Assembly (NCBI GenBank): GCA_003342895.1 | Contig: PTFA01000159.1 | Coordinates: forward strand, 1,969,233 to 2,033,232 | DNA length: 64,000 bases | DNA from: Casuarius casuarius | Taxonomy: Eukaryota > Chordata > Aves > Casuariiformes > Casuariidae | Reading direction: 5' to 3' | Shown: in pieces, positions 1 to 12,734 of the stretch | Layout: every line of letters starts with the position of its first letter | Numbering within the stretch: the stretch's first letter is position 1 | The notes under the pieces: model-generated | What the model was told of the DNA's origin: nothing | Seen by the model: the letters and a program-made list of their open reading frames with translations, nothing else | Databases searched by the model: none | Program-made: the position numbers and the translations under genes

Positions 1-3000
1 ATCCTAAATGCATGGGGGCCAGGGGGACACAGTGTGGGGGAGCAGAAATAGGGTGGCTCTGAGAGACTTGAATTCAGTGGACATTGTCTGCCATCCCTAT
101 TCATGGTGTTTGTTCAGCCTAAATTGAAGACTGGACATCTGTCAGCAAGGAACTTTAGTAACGCTACTTGGTCCTTACTGCTGCTTGGTAAGGATGTCAG
201 GGAACTAGCTGGTCTTCCTTGTCACTTAGCAAGCCAGATGCATCCAAGAGAATTCAAAGGGATATGAAGACTTGACAGCACTGATAGAGAATCAGACCTT
301 CTGCAGCAATTTTTAGGGGCGGGAGGGCACAATGCAACTAGTTGCCTCCTTGTGCTGGGAGAATGCTAGGTGTGGAGTAAGCACCAGGAAGGGTGCAAGA
401 GAGGAGCAGACCCCAGAGAGAGCCCCAGCATATCTCTCAGCAGTGTACTTCTCTTGGGCCTAGGACTGCTCAGTTAGCGCCCCCCCCCCAGTCACACACA
501 TTACTACTGTATTGTTTTGGGGATGTTTGATGCACAGATTTTTTTTGTTTTTGATCAAGCTCTCTGCAGGCACAGGAGCACATAACTACTTCAGCCATTT
601 GCAGTTTGTATTTTTTTTAAACTGACTTGGAGTGATAACCAAAACTTTTTTTTAAATTAGTTTTTTTTAAGAAAGGTGAAATTCTGTTCTAATTTGGAGT
701 TGCATCAATGGGGCACCCTGTAGAGCTGGTGCCTATCTGTCACTGCACAGATACTTTTGTCTTCTACCTGGAGGAAACTGCTGCATGTAAGGCCTCTCAG
801 AAGTTCCTCTATCAATCTCCTTGGAGTGGTTTCCTTGCTGTTGCACACCTGCTCCTCTGCCTGGGGGATGCTCTATATCACTAAAGATTCAGTTACAGTA
901 AGAAAAAAGAAAAACACTCCTATCAAGTGTACCACTTCTTTAAAATTTGAACCCATATTCAGCCACTGTAACTTTATCCACCACTATTTGTTTGACATTA
1001 GCTATCTTCTCTGCACTTTTTAATCTGCAGGAAATCTTGTATTAAATCAAGGTTTTTGGAGAGTGCCTGTCTTCAAATTCCCCTTGAAAGGTCCTACATG
1101 TCCCTGTTTCTCTCTACACTTTTAAAAGCATGAATCTGTTATGAACCTTACATTAGTATGACTTTTATAAGTAGTCTATGTTTTTAGAAACTTTATGGTA
1201 AATTAGACTTGTTGTGTAACCATAATGGAATAAGGAATGAATGATGTGTCACACAGTGGGAAGATTTTTAGTAATTATCTGTTCACACCTGCTTGTGAAT
1301 GTGGATAGGCTTGCAGACAGCACAGGGTTTAAAAAGAGCAAGAGGGTTGGTTTTTATTCTGAGCCACTGAAAAAATGAATCTAATCTGTGCAGAAATCTC
1401 CGAAGTCAAACGACATTCTAATAAAGAGCGAAATGCTGCATTTCTGCAACTTCACTTTGCACAAAGCATGTGAGAAGGGTTTTGGAGGTTTTTCACTTTG
1501 TCTTCTGTTTAAAAATCTGGGATTTCTTCCTCCTTTGTAATGCATTTTATCTTGTCACCTACACAGATTTTATGCAAGTAAAATTCAAACAACAGAGAAA
1601 TGATATGTGATTAGACCTGCTCGTTAGCTTCTACTTGACTCTGAGAAATGCTTGGAAAAATGTTAAGACCACTTACCTTTCTATTTAAAATTGATATCAT
1701 TGTCTGTACTGGCAATGTTAGCATTCTCCAAAAACACTGGAAAGGGAAGTGTTAGTATTGTGGGTTTATCTAAAAGGGGAGGGGCTCAGACACCTTCCTT
1801 CTTCCCTTAGCTCTGTTCCCCCTTCCTCAAGGGTGCTCTTTTCTATTATTTCTCTGCAAATCAGGTCTGTCAGTGTGCAAATTAAATGGCTGCTTCTGCA
1901 TGCATGCATGAGATTACTGAGTATTTCTGCTTTGACAAACTTAAAATTGCACTGATGGTAGACCAGCATTTGCTATACCTATGTATATGTCACTTTATTT
2001 TCCAGTGCTGCTGAGGGGAATAGTCTGCATTCTGGCTGTGTCTGGGCCCTCCTATTTATGGATCCCTGGGTAAGTGTGTTTCAGCATCACTGAATTCCAA
2101 ACACCTCACTGACTATTTAGAACACACAGGGAAAAAAAGTCTGTATCCTGAACTGTAGAAAAGATGCAATCTATCTCAGAGCCAGGACTTGAATGCTTTC
2201 TGCTACTATTGTCCACCTTCCTTGGGTTTTGTTTAATTATTTTGTTATTTAAATTAATTATTATTGTTGAAGGGAAGCTAGTGGAAAACCTCCTTGTTAT
2301 ATTGGCCATGAAGAAAGCAATGCTGCACATCACACTTTATTTCTGCATAGCTGGGAGGTTTAATGTATTTGCCTTGAGTTTTTGCATTAGGATTTCCAGC
2401 TACTGAAAAACAAAAATCATATTTTGTCCCCCCACCCCTGAGCAGCTTGTCTAGCTTTGGGTGATATACTTACTAGTTAGAATTTTAAAAGCTATTAATT
2501 TTTTTACCTAATTTATTTCTACCCCTGCAGGCTATTACTTCCTCACAAGAAATGAGGCAAAGCTATTAGAGGCATTTTTTTTACTCCATTATATGTACTT
2601 TTTTGTTGTTTTTCCCTAAGTGTACTGAAGCTGTACCAGCAAAGTGCAGATCCTGGCTCTGTACGTGGACTGACCCATTTATCGCAAACTCACCTATGTC
2701 TCAAAAGGTGGTTTGTTTGTATTTTTCCTCATCTGCTGTGTGCACCACTGATGCATAGGGTTTTGCACCACACATGCACAAGCGCACACGCACCTTATAT
2801 TCCAGTAAACCATCTGATCCAGGGGAAATGAAAATCTGGTCTCTTCTGAGCACTTTTTTCCCCTTTTACAATTGTGGCATTAACTCCCTAAACTAGGTCA
2901 ACTGCTGTGGAGACCTCTTATCATAAACTTGCTGCTGCTACCCCATAGCAAAATGTGAGTAGCTCAGAGAATGCTAAAGGCAAAATATAACAACTACATA

Positions 3001-3189
3001 TGAAAACCACTAGAAACTTTGGGGTAACCCAATGTTTGGACGTCTGCTTGAGACAAGGTACAGAGGCTTTTATTCAACAGAAAAAAGTACTTATGATCAT
3101 CTCTACATATGCCTGCTTCTGTCATATTATACATAAATCTTGCTAGGTTTTTCATTTCTTTCCTATTGCTTTGGCTAGGAAAATGTGAT
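1..3189. other. Intergenic, nothing recognised
   Basis: AT-rich sequence with short T runs, the C10 tract and a TGCATGCATGCATG run (1897-1910). Open frames are short, overlapping and unlike known proteins. Confidence 0.7.
480..489 (+). repeat. C10 homopolymer
   Basis: Ten C residues after TTAGCG, a likely sequencing-error hotspot. Confidence 0.9.
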
Positions 3190-3870
3190 TTTTATTTTTT
3201 CTCCCTGGCAGAACCAGATATTTGTTGTGAAGGCCTGTGCGAAGACGAGAACCTGACTGTTGCACCAATCCTGTATCTGTCATTATCCTTGTGTGATTGT
3301 GCTGTGCATGATGATGGGAGGCCTCGCTCCCATCCACATATGTGTGCATAGGGACATGAGGGTAAGCAAGTGGACAGTCTTTCTTTTAGACTCCTTGAAG
3401 CTGATGTTTGGCAAGGAAGCAAGCCAAGGCAGCTATGGTCTGCTCTCCCGGGGAGTGCTAAAACTAGTCTGGTAACAAGCAGCCCAAAGGAACACAACAG
3501 ACTAGAGAGCTGTTTGAGTCTTGCTGGTTCAGTGCTGCTGCAAAGAGGTGTGAAAACATCCCCACTGCTCATCCTGGCCTGCTCAGCAGTGCTGGCAAAC
3601 TGTTGCAGGTGTGGTAATGCCAGTGCAGCATTGCTTGTGTCGCTGGCTTGCTGTTCAGAGAATGCTGGTATTGCTTTGCTGGCTCCTTCTGTTGTTGTAT
3701 GCTGTGCCTTTGCTAGAGGGCTTGCTCAGTGCTGCAGAGAAGGCCAGGACTACTACCATGAACAAGAATATCCACAGGAGCATCTGGGCTTTGTTTAGAG
3801 ACTGTGAACTGTGTTTTATTCTCCTCTTGGAAGTTGAGAGGAAAGCTGCCTGGTGTAACATGGAGTCACA
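3190..3870. other. Stop-poor, GC-richer patch, no recognised gene
   Basis: Open frames occur on both strands, the longest being 142 codons on + (3370-3798) and 126 on - (3192-3572). The + frame product is Ala/Leu/Cys-rich from repeated TGC/GCT-type triplets, with no recognised domain. No splice-consistent homology is visible. Chance, or an exon of a non-coding RNA. Confidence 0.4.
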
Positions 3871-3904
3871 TCTAAACATGGGTGAGACAAATTCATGTTT
3901 AGAT
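3870..3904. repeat. Perfect 11-base inverted repeat, 13-base loop
   Basis: ATCTAAACATG (3870-3880) and CATGTTTAGAT (3894-3904). Confidence 0.9.
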
Positions 3905-6900
3905 TTTCTCCTTTAATGTCATCTTTCTTTCAAGGCGACAGATCAATATATCATTGGTCACTGGAGTTTATAAGAGGAAGTGTAAATGCTTAAAACACAG
4001 ATCAGGCTGTCTTGTAATACAGTTGTGTCCACAGAATGGTCCTGCCTAAAAGGGAGGTAATCCCAGCAGTCATTCTGGGACAGATGCAGACATGAAGCTC
4101 ATGACTTGAGGCAGGTGTAAAAACAGAAAAAGAGCTAAAGTTTAGCAAGCCTTGTTACCACACCTTTTCAATATGCAACTGAAACTGTTTGACACAGAGG
4201 AGTTATGTTAATTGCCCAGTGCTGGATGAGAAGAGTGGCAAAGCAGCTAAATTCTGTGTGGGTCAGCATCTCCCATCTAGTGGGACTCCCCAGGCCAGCT
4301 CCCTCACTTGCTGTCTGCATGCTTCTAGTAGCGTTCCCAGGTTTGTTGCCTTTGTAGACATCTTTGGGAGCACACATTGGCAAAAGCTCTTGACTGTACT
4401 GGGCAAAACTGTCCAAGATGCTTCAAAACTGTCATTTTAATAGTTGTCTGAATCACTTTTTTAAGCAGCTATAAGAAGTGCATATAGGCAAATGTAGTAG
4501 GTGGTTAATTGCTGCTTGACAGGCATAGTCAGTAGATAATCAAGAAGATGTGAAGAACAGCCTTCAAAGCTAAAATAGTACCATTAATAAAAATAAATTG
4601 CTATCCCCAGTAGTGTCTTGTACCTGTGACATTAAGTTCTTGGACTAGGTGTTGCAGTCATCTGCTATGTCTTAGACAAATGCTCCAGAAGGGTGTGAAC
4701 CTGCTAAGAAAACGTTTGGTTTTAAAATAAGGGCTAAATGAAAAGAAGAAAAACCCTAGATTCGTGTAATGTGGTTAACAATTTAATTGTGGCAACTTCT
4801 ATTATTAAGATGAAACTGGTATTTCAGGTATTTATTTCAGAATGTGGTGCAAATTGGGTATATTTGTGTCCTTGCTTAACTTTAATTTGCATTAAATTTA
4901 TTTTTCTTTCAATTAACAACTCAAATTACAAGCATGCAAACAAGTTAGATATTGAGAAATACTTATTTATTTTACCTGGTTTGCTCAGCAGTTACAGAAA
5001 TCTTCACAAGTTTCTTTAGGTGCTACCCTGAAGTTCATCTACCCCAAAAACCCTCCAGAAGAAAATTTTAGCTAGGCTCTAATCTTGATCTTTATGTTTT
5101 TAATCAGTATTGAAGCAGTTTATATTATGGAATGGAGGAAAATGTGCCTTCACTGTAAGTGCTCCCAATCAGGGAGTAAAGGAGCCCAGCTGGATAGCCC
5201 TGTGTATGAGGCAGCCAGTGATGAATGGCATACACCTGGTGGTCTCTCATGTACTTTACTGCTTGACCAAATCAACCCACTGTACTAAATCAAAGCCAAA
5301 GAATTACAATCACTTTCATACCTGCCACTGTCATATGCAAATACTGCTATAATTGAGCACATTATTTTAATCAAAATTCATTGGTATTTATTTTCTAGAA
5401 ACACAGCTTCCACTTGCAGTTGGATTTACTCTCACTGAATGTCCTCAGCTGCCTTTAAGTAGCCAGGATGCAAAAAGGTCTCTGGTAACAAATGAAGGGT
5501 TTTGGGGGAACTGCTGGTGGAGAGTTTAGGCAAATAAACTGATGTTTGACACTCCTGTAGCATATTGTGTTATTCATAGCATCATTTTAATCTAGTAAAA
5601 CCTCTTTTCCTTTTCGTTGTTATTGTAGCTGTTCCATTTCCCTGGTAAATGATTAAGCATGTACTTGTTCTAATTTTCAAAGCCTGCAGGTGGTAGTGAA
5701 CAGAGCTGTCTCTAGCCCTGCTCTGTAAACAATACAGGTATTATTCCTCATGAAAATCACAGTGTAGCTTTCTATAGCACAGAAACTAGCTCTAGGCTCT
5801 AAGCTTTGAATTGTGAAATAACTTTATAATTTAAATGTGGGCTCACATTAACAAAGTGAAGTATCACAGTCAGGCTGGCTACTATTGAAAGAATATGTTC
5901 ATTTTGGCTGAAAAGGCATGCCTGTAATTTCTGGTATTCTCCTGGGCTGAAAAATTCAGACAGCCAAATGTAAAAACCTGAAAGTTGCTGGGATTAGCTA
6001 CCTAGGCTCTTGTGTCTGAATGTCTCCTATGAACCTCTGTGTCTAGGGTTTCACAGGAAGCCCTAAGTTGCTACATTGGTTCTGCTTATCAACTTTCAGC
6101 TTAGAGAACAAAACAAACTAACCAAATTTAAAAAAACAAAATAAAACTTGACAACTTTACCTCGAGACCATGACACCCACTCCAGCTTTGCCTGCAGTGC
6201 TTTGCATTAGGAGCAAAGGAAGAACATTCATTTGAGCCTGGGACTGTCTTAAATGCTTGGTAGGAAGCCTGCATGTCTAGTTATAATTGAACTGTGTCAG
6301 AATTTCAGTAATTAAATATAATCTTAGTAAGAAGCGCTTAATCCAAGAAGTATTTGTTGTCTTCACAAATGGTTTTGAAAGCTGTTCAGAGCTGTTCCTC
6401 AGCTCTTCAGTAGTTAAATACAAGCATAAATCCTATCCCCTTGACTATGAATAAAACTAATGTATGGATTTTTTGCGTTTCCAGAAACAGTTGAGGAGAT
6501 AAGTGATATCTTTGATAGAACAGCACTTCCATATTTCCTGGCTGAAACCTGGAAAGTGCTTGAAGATGAGATTTGGTATGCTGAGAAGTCTGAAAATTAC
6601 AAGTTTATCTGCAGCATAAGAATGGTAGAAAATGAAATGTAGTAACGATATGCATCAATTCTGTTCAAATTAAGATGTGCATGGTCCAAATTCTCTTTTT
6701 ACTTACATGTCTATAATTGGGGATAGTAACTACAGTAATGTCAGCATACAAGAGTAGATTTGTGAGAGATAGGACAGGGTAGAGATTTCCAGTGCTGCTG
6801 CTTTGTGTTCAGTGGATAGGGGTATTTCGTGGCTGTTCATCCGGCATGCACATTCCTTGGAATTAGGGAATTTCTGTGCCATACCTTTACAATAGGCATT

Positions 6901-9900
6901 TCTTTATGACTGGAACTCATTCTATGAAAAATCAAAACAGTGGTACTTATGCTATGATACCAGATGTTTCTCTGACAAAATATTAGGCATCACTACAGAA
7001 ATTCTCCTGTTGTAAAAAGGAGATTCATACTTTTTACATTTGTGTGTGTAAGAAAAACTTAAAATGTTTGTGTAAACATTTTATTAATAAAACAGAAGCT
7101 TATCTTCTCATTCAGTGCAGTAACTTTAGACTCTCAATCCTTGTTTCTAATAGTCTTCATTAATTATACATGAATTACTCTAGTCTGACAGTGAAGTAAC
7201 ATGAATCCAAATTGTGGGCGGATAAAAGCAGAGTTATTGGTGGTTTGTTTTCAGGAGAGCAATAGTGCTGAGTTGAATAGGTCTAGCTTTCCCCAAGTTG
7301 CCAAAAATGGGTTTGAGAATTATTTTTATTACAACATTTTGAAAAGACAAACTGATGTATAGTAAATTTCCACTTTCAGAAGGAATTTCCTGTGACGCTA
7401 GGGAGTCAACAGATCAAATTATTGGAAACACATAGCGCGAGTTCATTGGCAAGTTTGCAATTAATTGCAAATTCAGCAGTATCTTCAGAGCACAAAATTA
7501 TGTCTACACACCTCTGTGATACTGTTAAGGATTTTTATCTCTAATGACAAAAGTAATGGAAACATGGTTTGTAACTCAATTTTATTTGCCTTAGGGCAGA
7601 GTACTACAAGGTATTTTCATCACAGTCCTATGTTAATTACGTGCCTGTTTTGGGTATGTATAGTGATAGTTACATATAGACAACACAGTTTTTATTGGTT
7701 GGATCATTACACCTTGAGTATTAAATGAGTGGAAGATTTGTTATGGTTTGTAGTGATATTCAGCTGGAAAAGGAGAGGGAGATGAAAAAGGGGCATAGTC
7801 TTATTACCACACTGCCTCCCCTCTNATGCACACTCAACTCACAGGAGCCCTGCCTCTCCAGTCCTGGGGCAGTACCAGAAGAGAGCTCCTATCTTCACTG
7901 CTGCTATCAAAACCTATTTGACACTAAACTGGCTAGACAATGGTTTTCTTATTCCATGGAAATTCTCAAAATTTCTACAGTTCTATTCTCTATAGTTTCA
8001 TATTCCATACCAAGAAGCAGCAAACTTGCATTTCTGATTAAAGAAAAAGCAGAGAGATGCAGTCAGGATCAGAGAGGAGTTCAGCAATGCTTGAGTACAA
8101 TGAAGTTGTGCAACAGAGGACAATACAGCGTGGAACAGCTGAAAAGGTATGGCATAAAAGCATTTTAGTGCAGAATAGCCAATAATTAACCAATACCTAA
8201 TAGTAAGTAACCTAATGGCTATGCTCAGGTGTCTACCTTGTATTGGTTAGACTTTGAATTCTGTGCTGGACACAGCTCTAACCTCTCTGGAGTAACAGCA
8301 GTTCATTGGAGTCACAGGACCTGCAGCTATATACCAGGTGGGAGACAAACTTCATTAGATGGTGCTTCAGTTTAAGGGAAGGAGCACTCTTTGCAGTTCT
8401 CTGGGGCTGGAATTGAATCAATATGGTATCACCACCCTCTTCACCAACTTCATAGAATTTCTGATCCTTTCTTCCCAAATGGGCCTCACACTGTAAGTTG
8501 CAATCCCTTTTTTAACTTCCGTATTACAGAAATAAAACAGAAAGCAGGGTTTAAAATCTTAAAAGCCATAACATTTATAGCTACTAGTGTAGGTGAGGGA
8601 TTCTTTGTAAGACACTAGGGACACCCCCTAATTCAAAGCGATTAGAACCCTGAGGAAACCAAGTTTTAGAAATTCTCCTGTTCACCAGACTATTTACTTG
8701 GGACGGGTTAAGTTTCCGTATGAGTAAATAAGATTTTTCCATCTTTTCTCAGCTAATCCCAAACTGCACTAGAAATATTACATCATTTAAGGGGGGAAGA
8801 ATAGGCTTGACACTATCAGGAAACTATAGACAATATAAGATGAGGTTGAATGAAAATTCTGAAGGCACTATAAATTTCAGGCAATGCTTATGGATCAAGT
8901 CTAAAGAGAATTTTTACTAAAAGATGTTTTCCTTTATGTTGCCCCTTACTTATTTGCAGTGGCAATACTTCAAACTTAAAACAGCTGACCGGGCAGTAGC
9001 TGAAACACAGTGTTTTCCATGTGTTGCAGTTATTTCTTTGAGAAATTAGTGCTACTTAAACTCTGAATAAAGGGGTAAGGCCTTTCACCAGACTTCAGAA
9101 GACTTGAAATATTTGAGCAGAGACATAAAGACTATTTGGATTATGTTGTGCTATTGGCCAACTGAACTCTAATTGCCAGCAAGGCTTATCTGTCTTGATT
9201 TGACATACATGATACTACACAGAAAATGTGATGCAAGTTTACAAGGTGCAGGAATGAGGATTACAAAAATGACAAGAAGGATTAGCCCACAGAGAGAATA
9301 GATGAAAGTCAATATTTGCATCATAGGATCAAAGTAATGAATTTTCAGAAGCTGCTGCTACAAATAGTCTGTTGCAATATGGCTCCTAGAAGCACTAGTA
9401 TTTTAGCAAAGGTATTCACTGCATTGTTTGGTTTGCACTGAAGTAGTCATGTTCAAAAATACTTTCTTTACCCTTATCTCTCTTTTTTAACATCAGTGAG
9501 TAGCAGTTTTATTGAGATCTTTCTTTTCTTCAGACACTAGATCTATGAATACTGATGGAACAATTATGAAGTTCGGCTGTAGTGAGTAATCTCCAGCTGT
9601 TGTACCTTTATGGTAATGAGCAGCTTGTTAACAAGTTGCTGCCCATGCATAGTTTTGGCAGACTGTAGTATTTGGCTTCGTGCTGCACTTTATTGGACTA
9701 CATTAGAACTCTCTGCATTTTTTAGGGCTAAAACATGCCAAATGGATGAGTATGCTGGTGTTCCAGAAGTAAATGAAAGTAGTGGTAGAAAGCCTATTCT
9801 GTGTGCAGTAATAAAAATGTAGACTGCGCCTTATTCATTATCAGAAGTAAACACACATTGTAATATTTAAATACAGAATGTGTCACAGTGGCATGAACAG

Positions 9901-12720
9901 ATTACTTTCTCTTTTCCTTTAGACATTTAAAGTGTATGGACAGATTTCAGTTATACTCCAAATCTGTGGATAGAGCTATGTCAAAATTGGAATTGTGGCA
10001 TGACCTTTGAAGGAATATCCTGACATGCAGCAAATGCATTAGTCACAAAAGCACAGGTGCTTGTGTCTCTCTGTAATGGCAGTATATATGACTAAAAACT
10101 TGTGTGAAGGTTCCCTAAGCTACGTGACTCCCTGAGCTAGGTAACTTGTATTCATTCTTAAGAGTATAATACTGTTTCACTTGTAAGAGAGGCACTGAAG
10201 ATGAAAGCAAGTCTTTATAGAGTTGAGCATAGCATACACCACATGATAAGGTATATGCAGTGAAATGGCTGTCTTTGTAGAAAATGTTTGTGAACCTAGG
10301 CTGCTATGGTAGCCCCCAGTGTATATTTTTAGTATTAATGTAGCATCTTTAAATGTCTACTCTCTATGAAGCAACTTTTCTTTATCTTAGGCATGCTTTT
10401 TTTTTTTGCAGATGTCAATCTCTTATTCCCCATAGTATTAACTCTTCAATCCAGCAATGCATCTGCTATAGTAACTGAAATCTTTTGACCTCTGAAAGTT
10501 CCATTTGTGAAATATATCATGAACTTGCTGTGGTATTTTCTTTTTTTGGATTAAAAATACCACTGGTCCAGCCTTGATAAGAGCAGTAGAATTGTCCACT
10601 AGTTCAAACTGGCCCCCAGCTTCTCTGAAGGAGGGCTAAAGGCACAGCCAGTGTCTGCACTAACAGCATAACTTTTTGAAAACAACACACGCTGCCTGAT
10701 CCATTTTGGGACTGGGCTCATCTCTTCTTCTAGATCAAATTAAGAAGGGAAAGCATGCACACAAACACTTTCTTTTAACAGGGAAACAGGAAAAACTAAA
10801 GGGAAAGGAGAGGAAAGAGGTCCCGCATAAGATGCGTGAAATGGGAGGCAGTTTCGTGGACCACAGCCTCACTGCGAAGTTGAACCTTCCCAAGAGGTTT
10901 AGCAGTAACTCCCTGCAATTGCACATAGCCCCACTGCCAGTCAAGCCTGCACTGTAGATATTGCACTTGCCTGTGTGTCAGTGGGGCTTCCAAGGCTTGT
11001 TGTACTTCAAGAAGCAAAGATGCTTTAGCAATGTCCTGATGGTTTTTGGGAGGAGATGTTCCAGGAGAGCGCTTGATTGTGAGAAGGGTTTGGAGGACTA
11101 CCAGCACTCAAGTAAGCGTGCTAACTGCAAAATAGTTAGGTTAGCATATGGAAATTAAAAGCTAATTCTGATCCAACTTAGTTGTATGTGGTGGATGCAG
11201 AGCACTACTTGTCTCAATTACTTGCATCTAAACAGGGGGGCAGATGGGGCAGATCTATGTGGAAGCTCTCTGGGTCATTAGAGGACATGAGAAAAAGCAG
11301 ATCCATAGACCAGTCAGCTATTCCTTTTTCTACTGCATGTAACCCACCAGGGCTCACTGAATTTACTGAACCTTGAAGGTTCCAGAATCACAGAAGCTTC
11401 TTTCATTTTACCAGCGCATTTGTGCCAAAAAAAGCCTATCAGTTTTTTTAGTAAACCAGTGCTTACTTTCTTGTACTAAAATATCCTCTGAAGTGAATAA
11501 TTCAGAAGATGGTTACATTTCTTGATATAAAAGCAGCAGCATAAGTGTCTTGAATGGTATTCTTGCATTTTTAGTAATAATGAGACTGGCCTAGGAAAGG
11601 AGAGGGGAAAAGAAGGCATGGTGCTGAAGTTTATATGTGGACCTCCGAGTTTCATTAGTGGTATCAGTTTCAGACAACACTTGTCAAATGATTGTGAAAA
11701 CTCACCAGCTCCTTGTGAGCCATTTAAAGCTGCAGAAGCAGCTTTAATTTGAGATTTTGCATTCATGAATACTTCAGATTAAAACTCATCCATGTCAAAC
11801 ATGAACAGACTATAACAGCAAAATCTTGCATTTAAAAAAAAAAAATCATGTTTCTTTCAGGTATACTCCCAGCATCTCAGTATAAATCCAGACTACTGAA
11901 AACTTCATAACAAACTTGGCACCACACGGGCAGGTTTTAACACTGTAGATACTGTTTTCGAAAGGTCTGCATTTCATATTAAATGATTTAAGGAGACAAA
12001 TGTACTGTGATAGAAAAGGACAGAGAAAGTTGTTGTCAGTGCTGTATGTGTAAACATGCGAATCTGTGTTTTGTTTACTCTTTGCTCTTAAGACAAATGA
12101 GTAGTTAAATCTGTTTGTGCATCAAGACATCTGGGGAAAGTTACTCCTCTAGGAGAAAACTGGTTCATTCAGTTCAAGAGACTGGACAGACAAATAAGGG
12201 AAGGGTATAAAAAGCCTGTCCTGATCTGTGATGAGTTGAAGGCTAAGAAGGAGGTGCAGATTGGAGTGCAGAGTGAGTTGAATTTGTGTCTGTATATATT
12301 AGGATACCTAACAGATGATAGCTGGTAAATGTAGCATATATGTAGATTGGTTGTTTTTATGACATACTTTTGTTTTAACTCTTTATTCTTAAAGCAGAAT
12401 AATACAGAGCTTTGTGAAATGGCTGTCCAGTTTCTCTTTATTGCTGCCCCTGCAAGAGAATATGAAGGCAAGGACTTGTGCTAAGGCTGGGTCCTTGGCT
12501 GTAATTGCAGGGAATCACCAGCAGCTTGGAAGCTCAAAACTGTAGTCCTGAGGGAGAAGGACAGGGATTCTCCTGGCAAGAGAGGGGAGGGCTTATAACC
12601 TTGAGACACTAATAAGAGGCTGTCAAAGATTTTAACCATAAATAGTAGTAATGAAGTTTTCTTAAAACTATAGCAGGCTGCAGTTTTACTCTAAATTCAA
12701 AGATTACAAAAGGAAACCTG

Positions 12721-12734
12721 TAATAATAATAATT
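12721..12734 (+). repeat. Short (TAA)n repeat
   Basis: Four TAA copies plus a partial one. Confidence 0.85.

Noticed and set aside
3370..3798. 142-codon + strand open frame as a real gene
   Set aside because: A 126-codon frame overlaps it on the other strand, and its Ala/Leu/Cys-rich composition follows the local triplet bias.
7725..8168. 147-codon + strand open frame
   Set aside because: Crosses an N base, has no recognisable domain and no neighbouring support.
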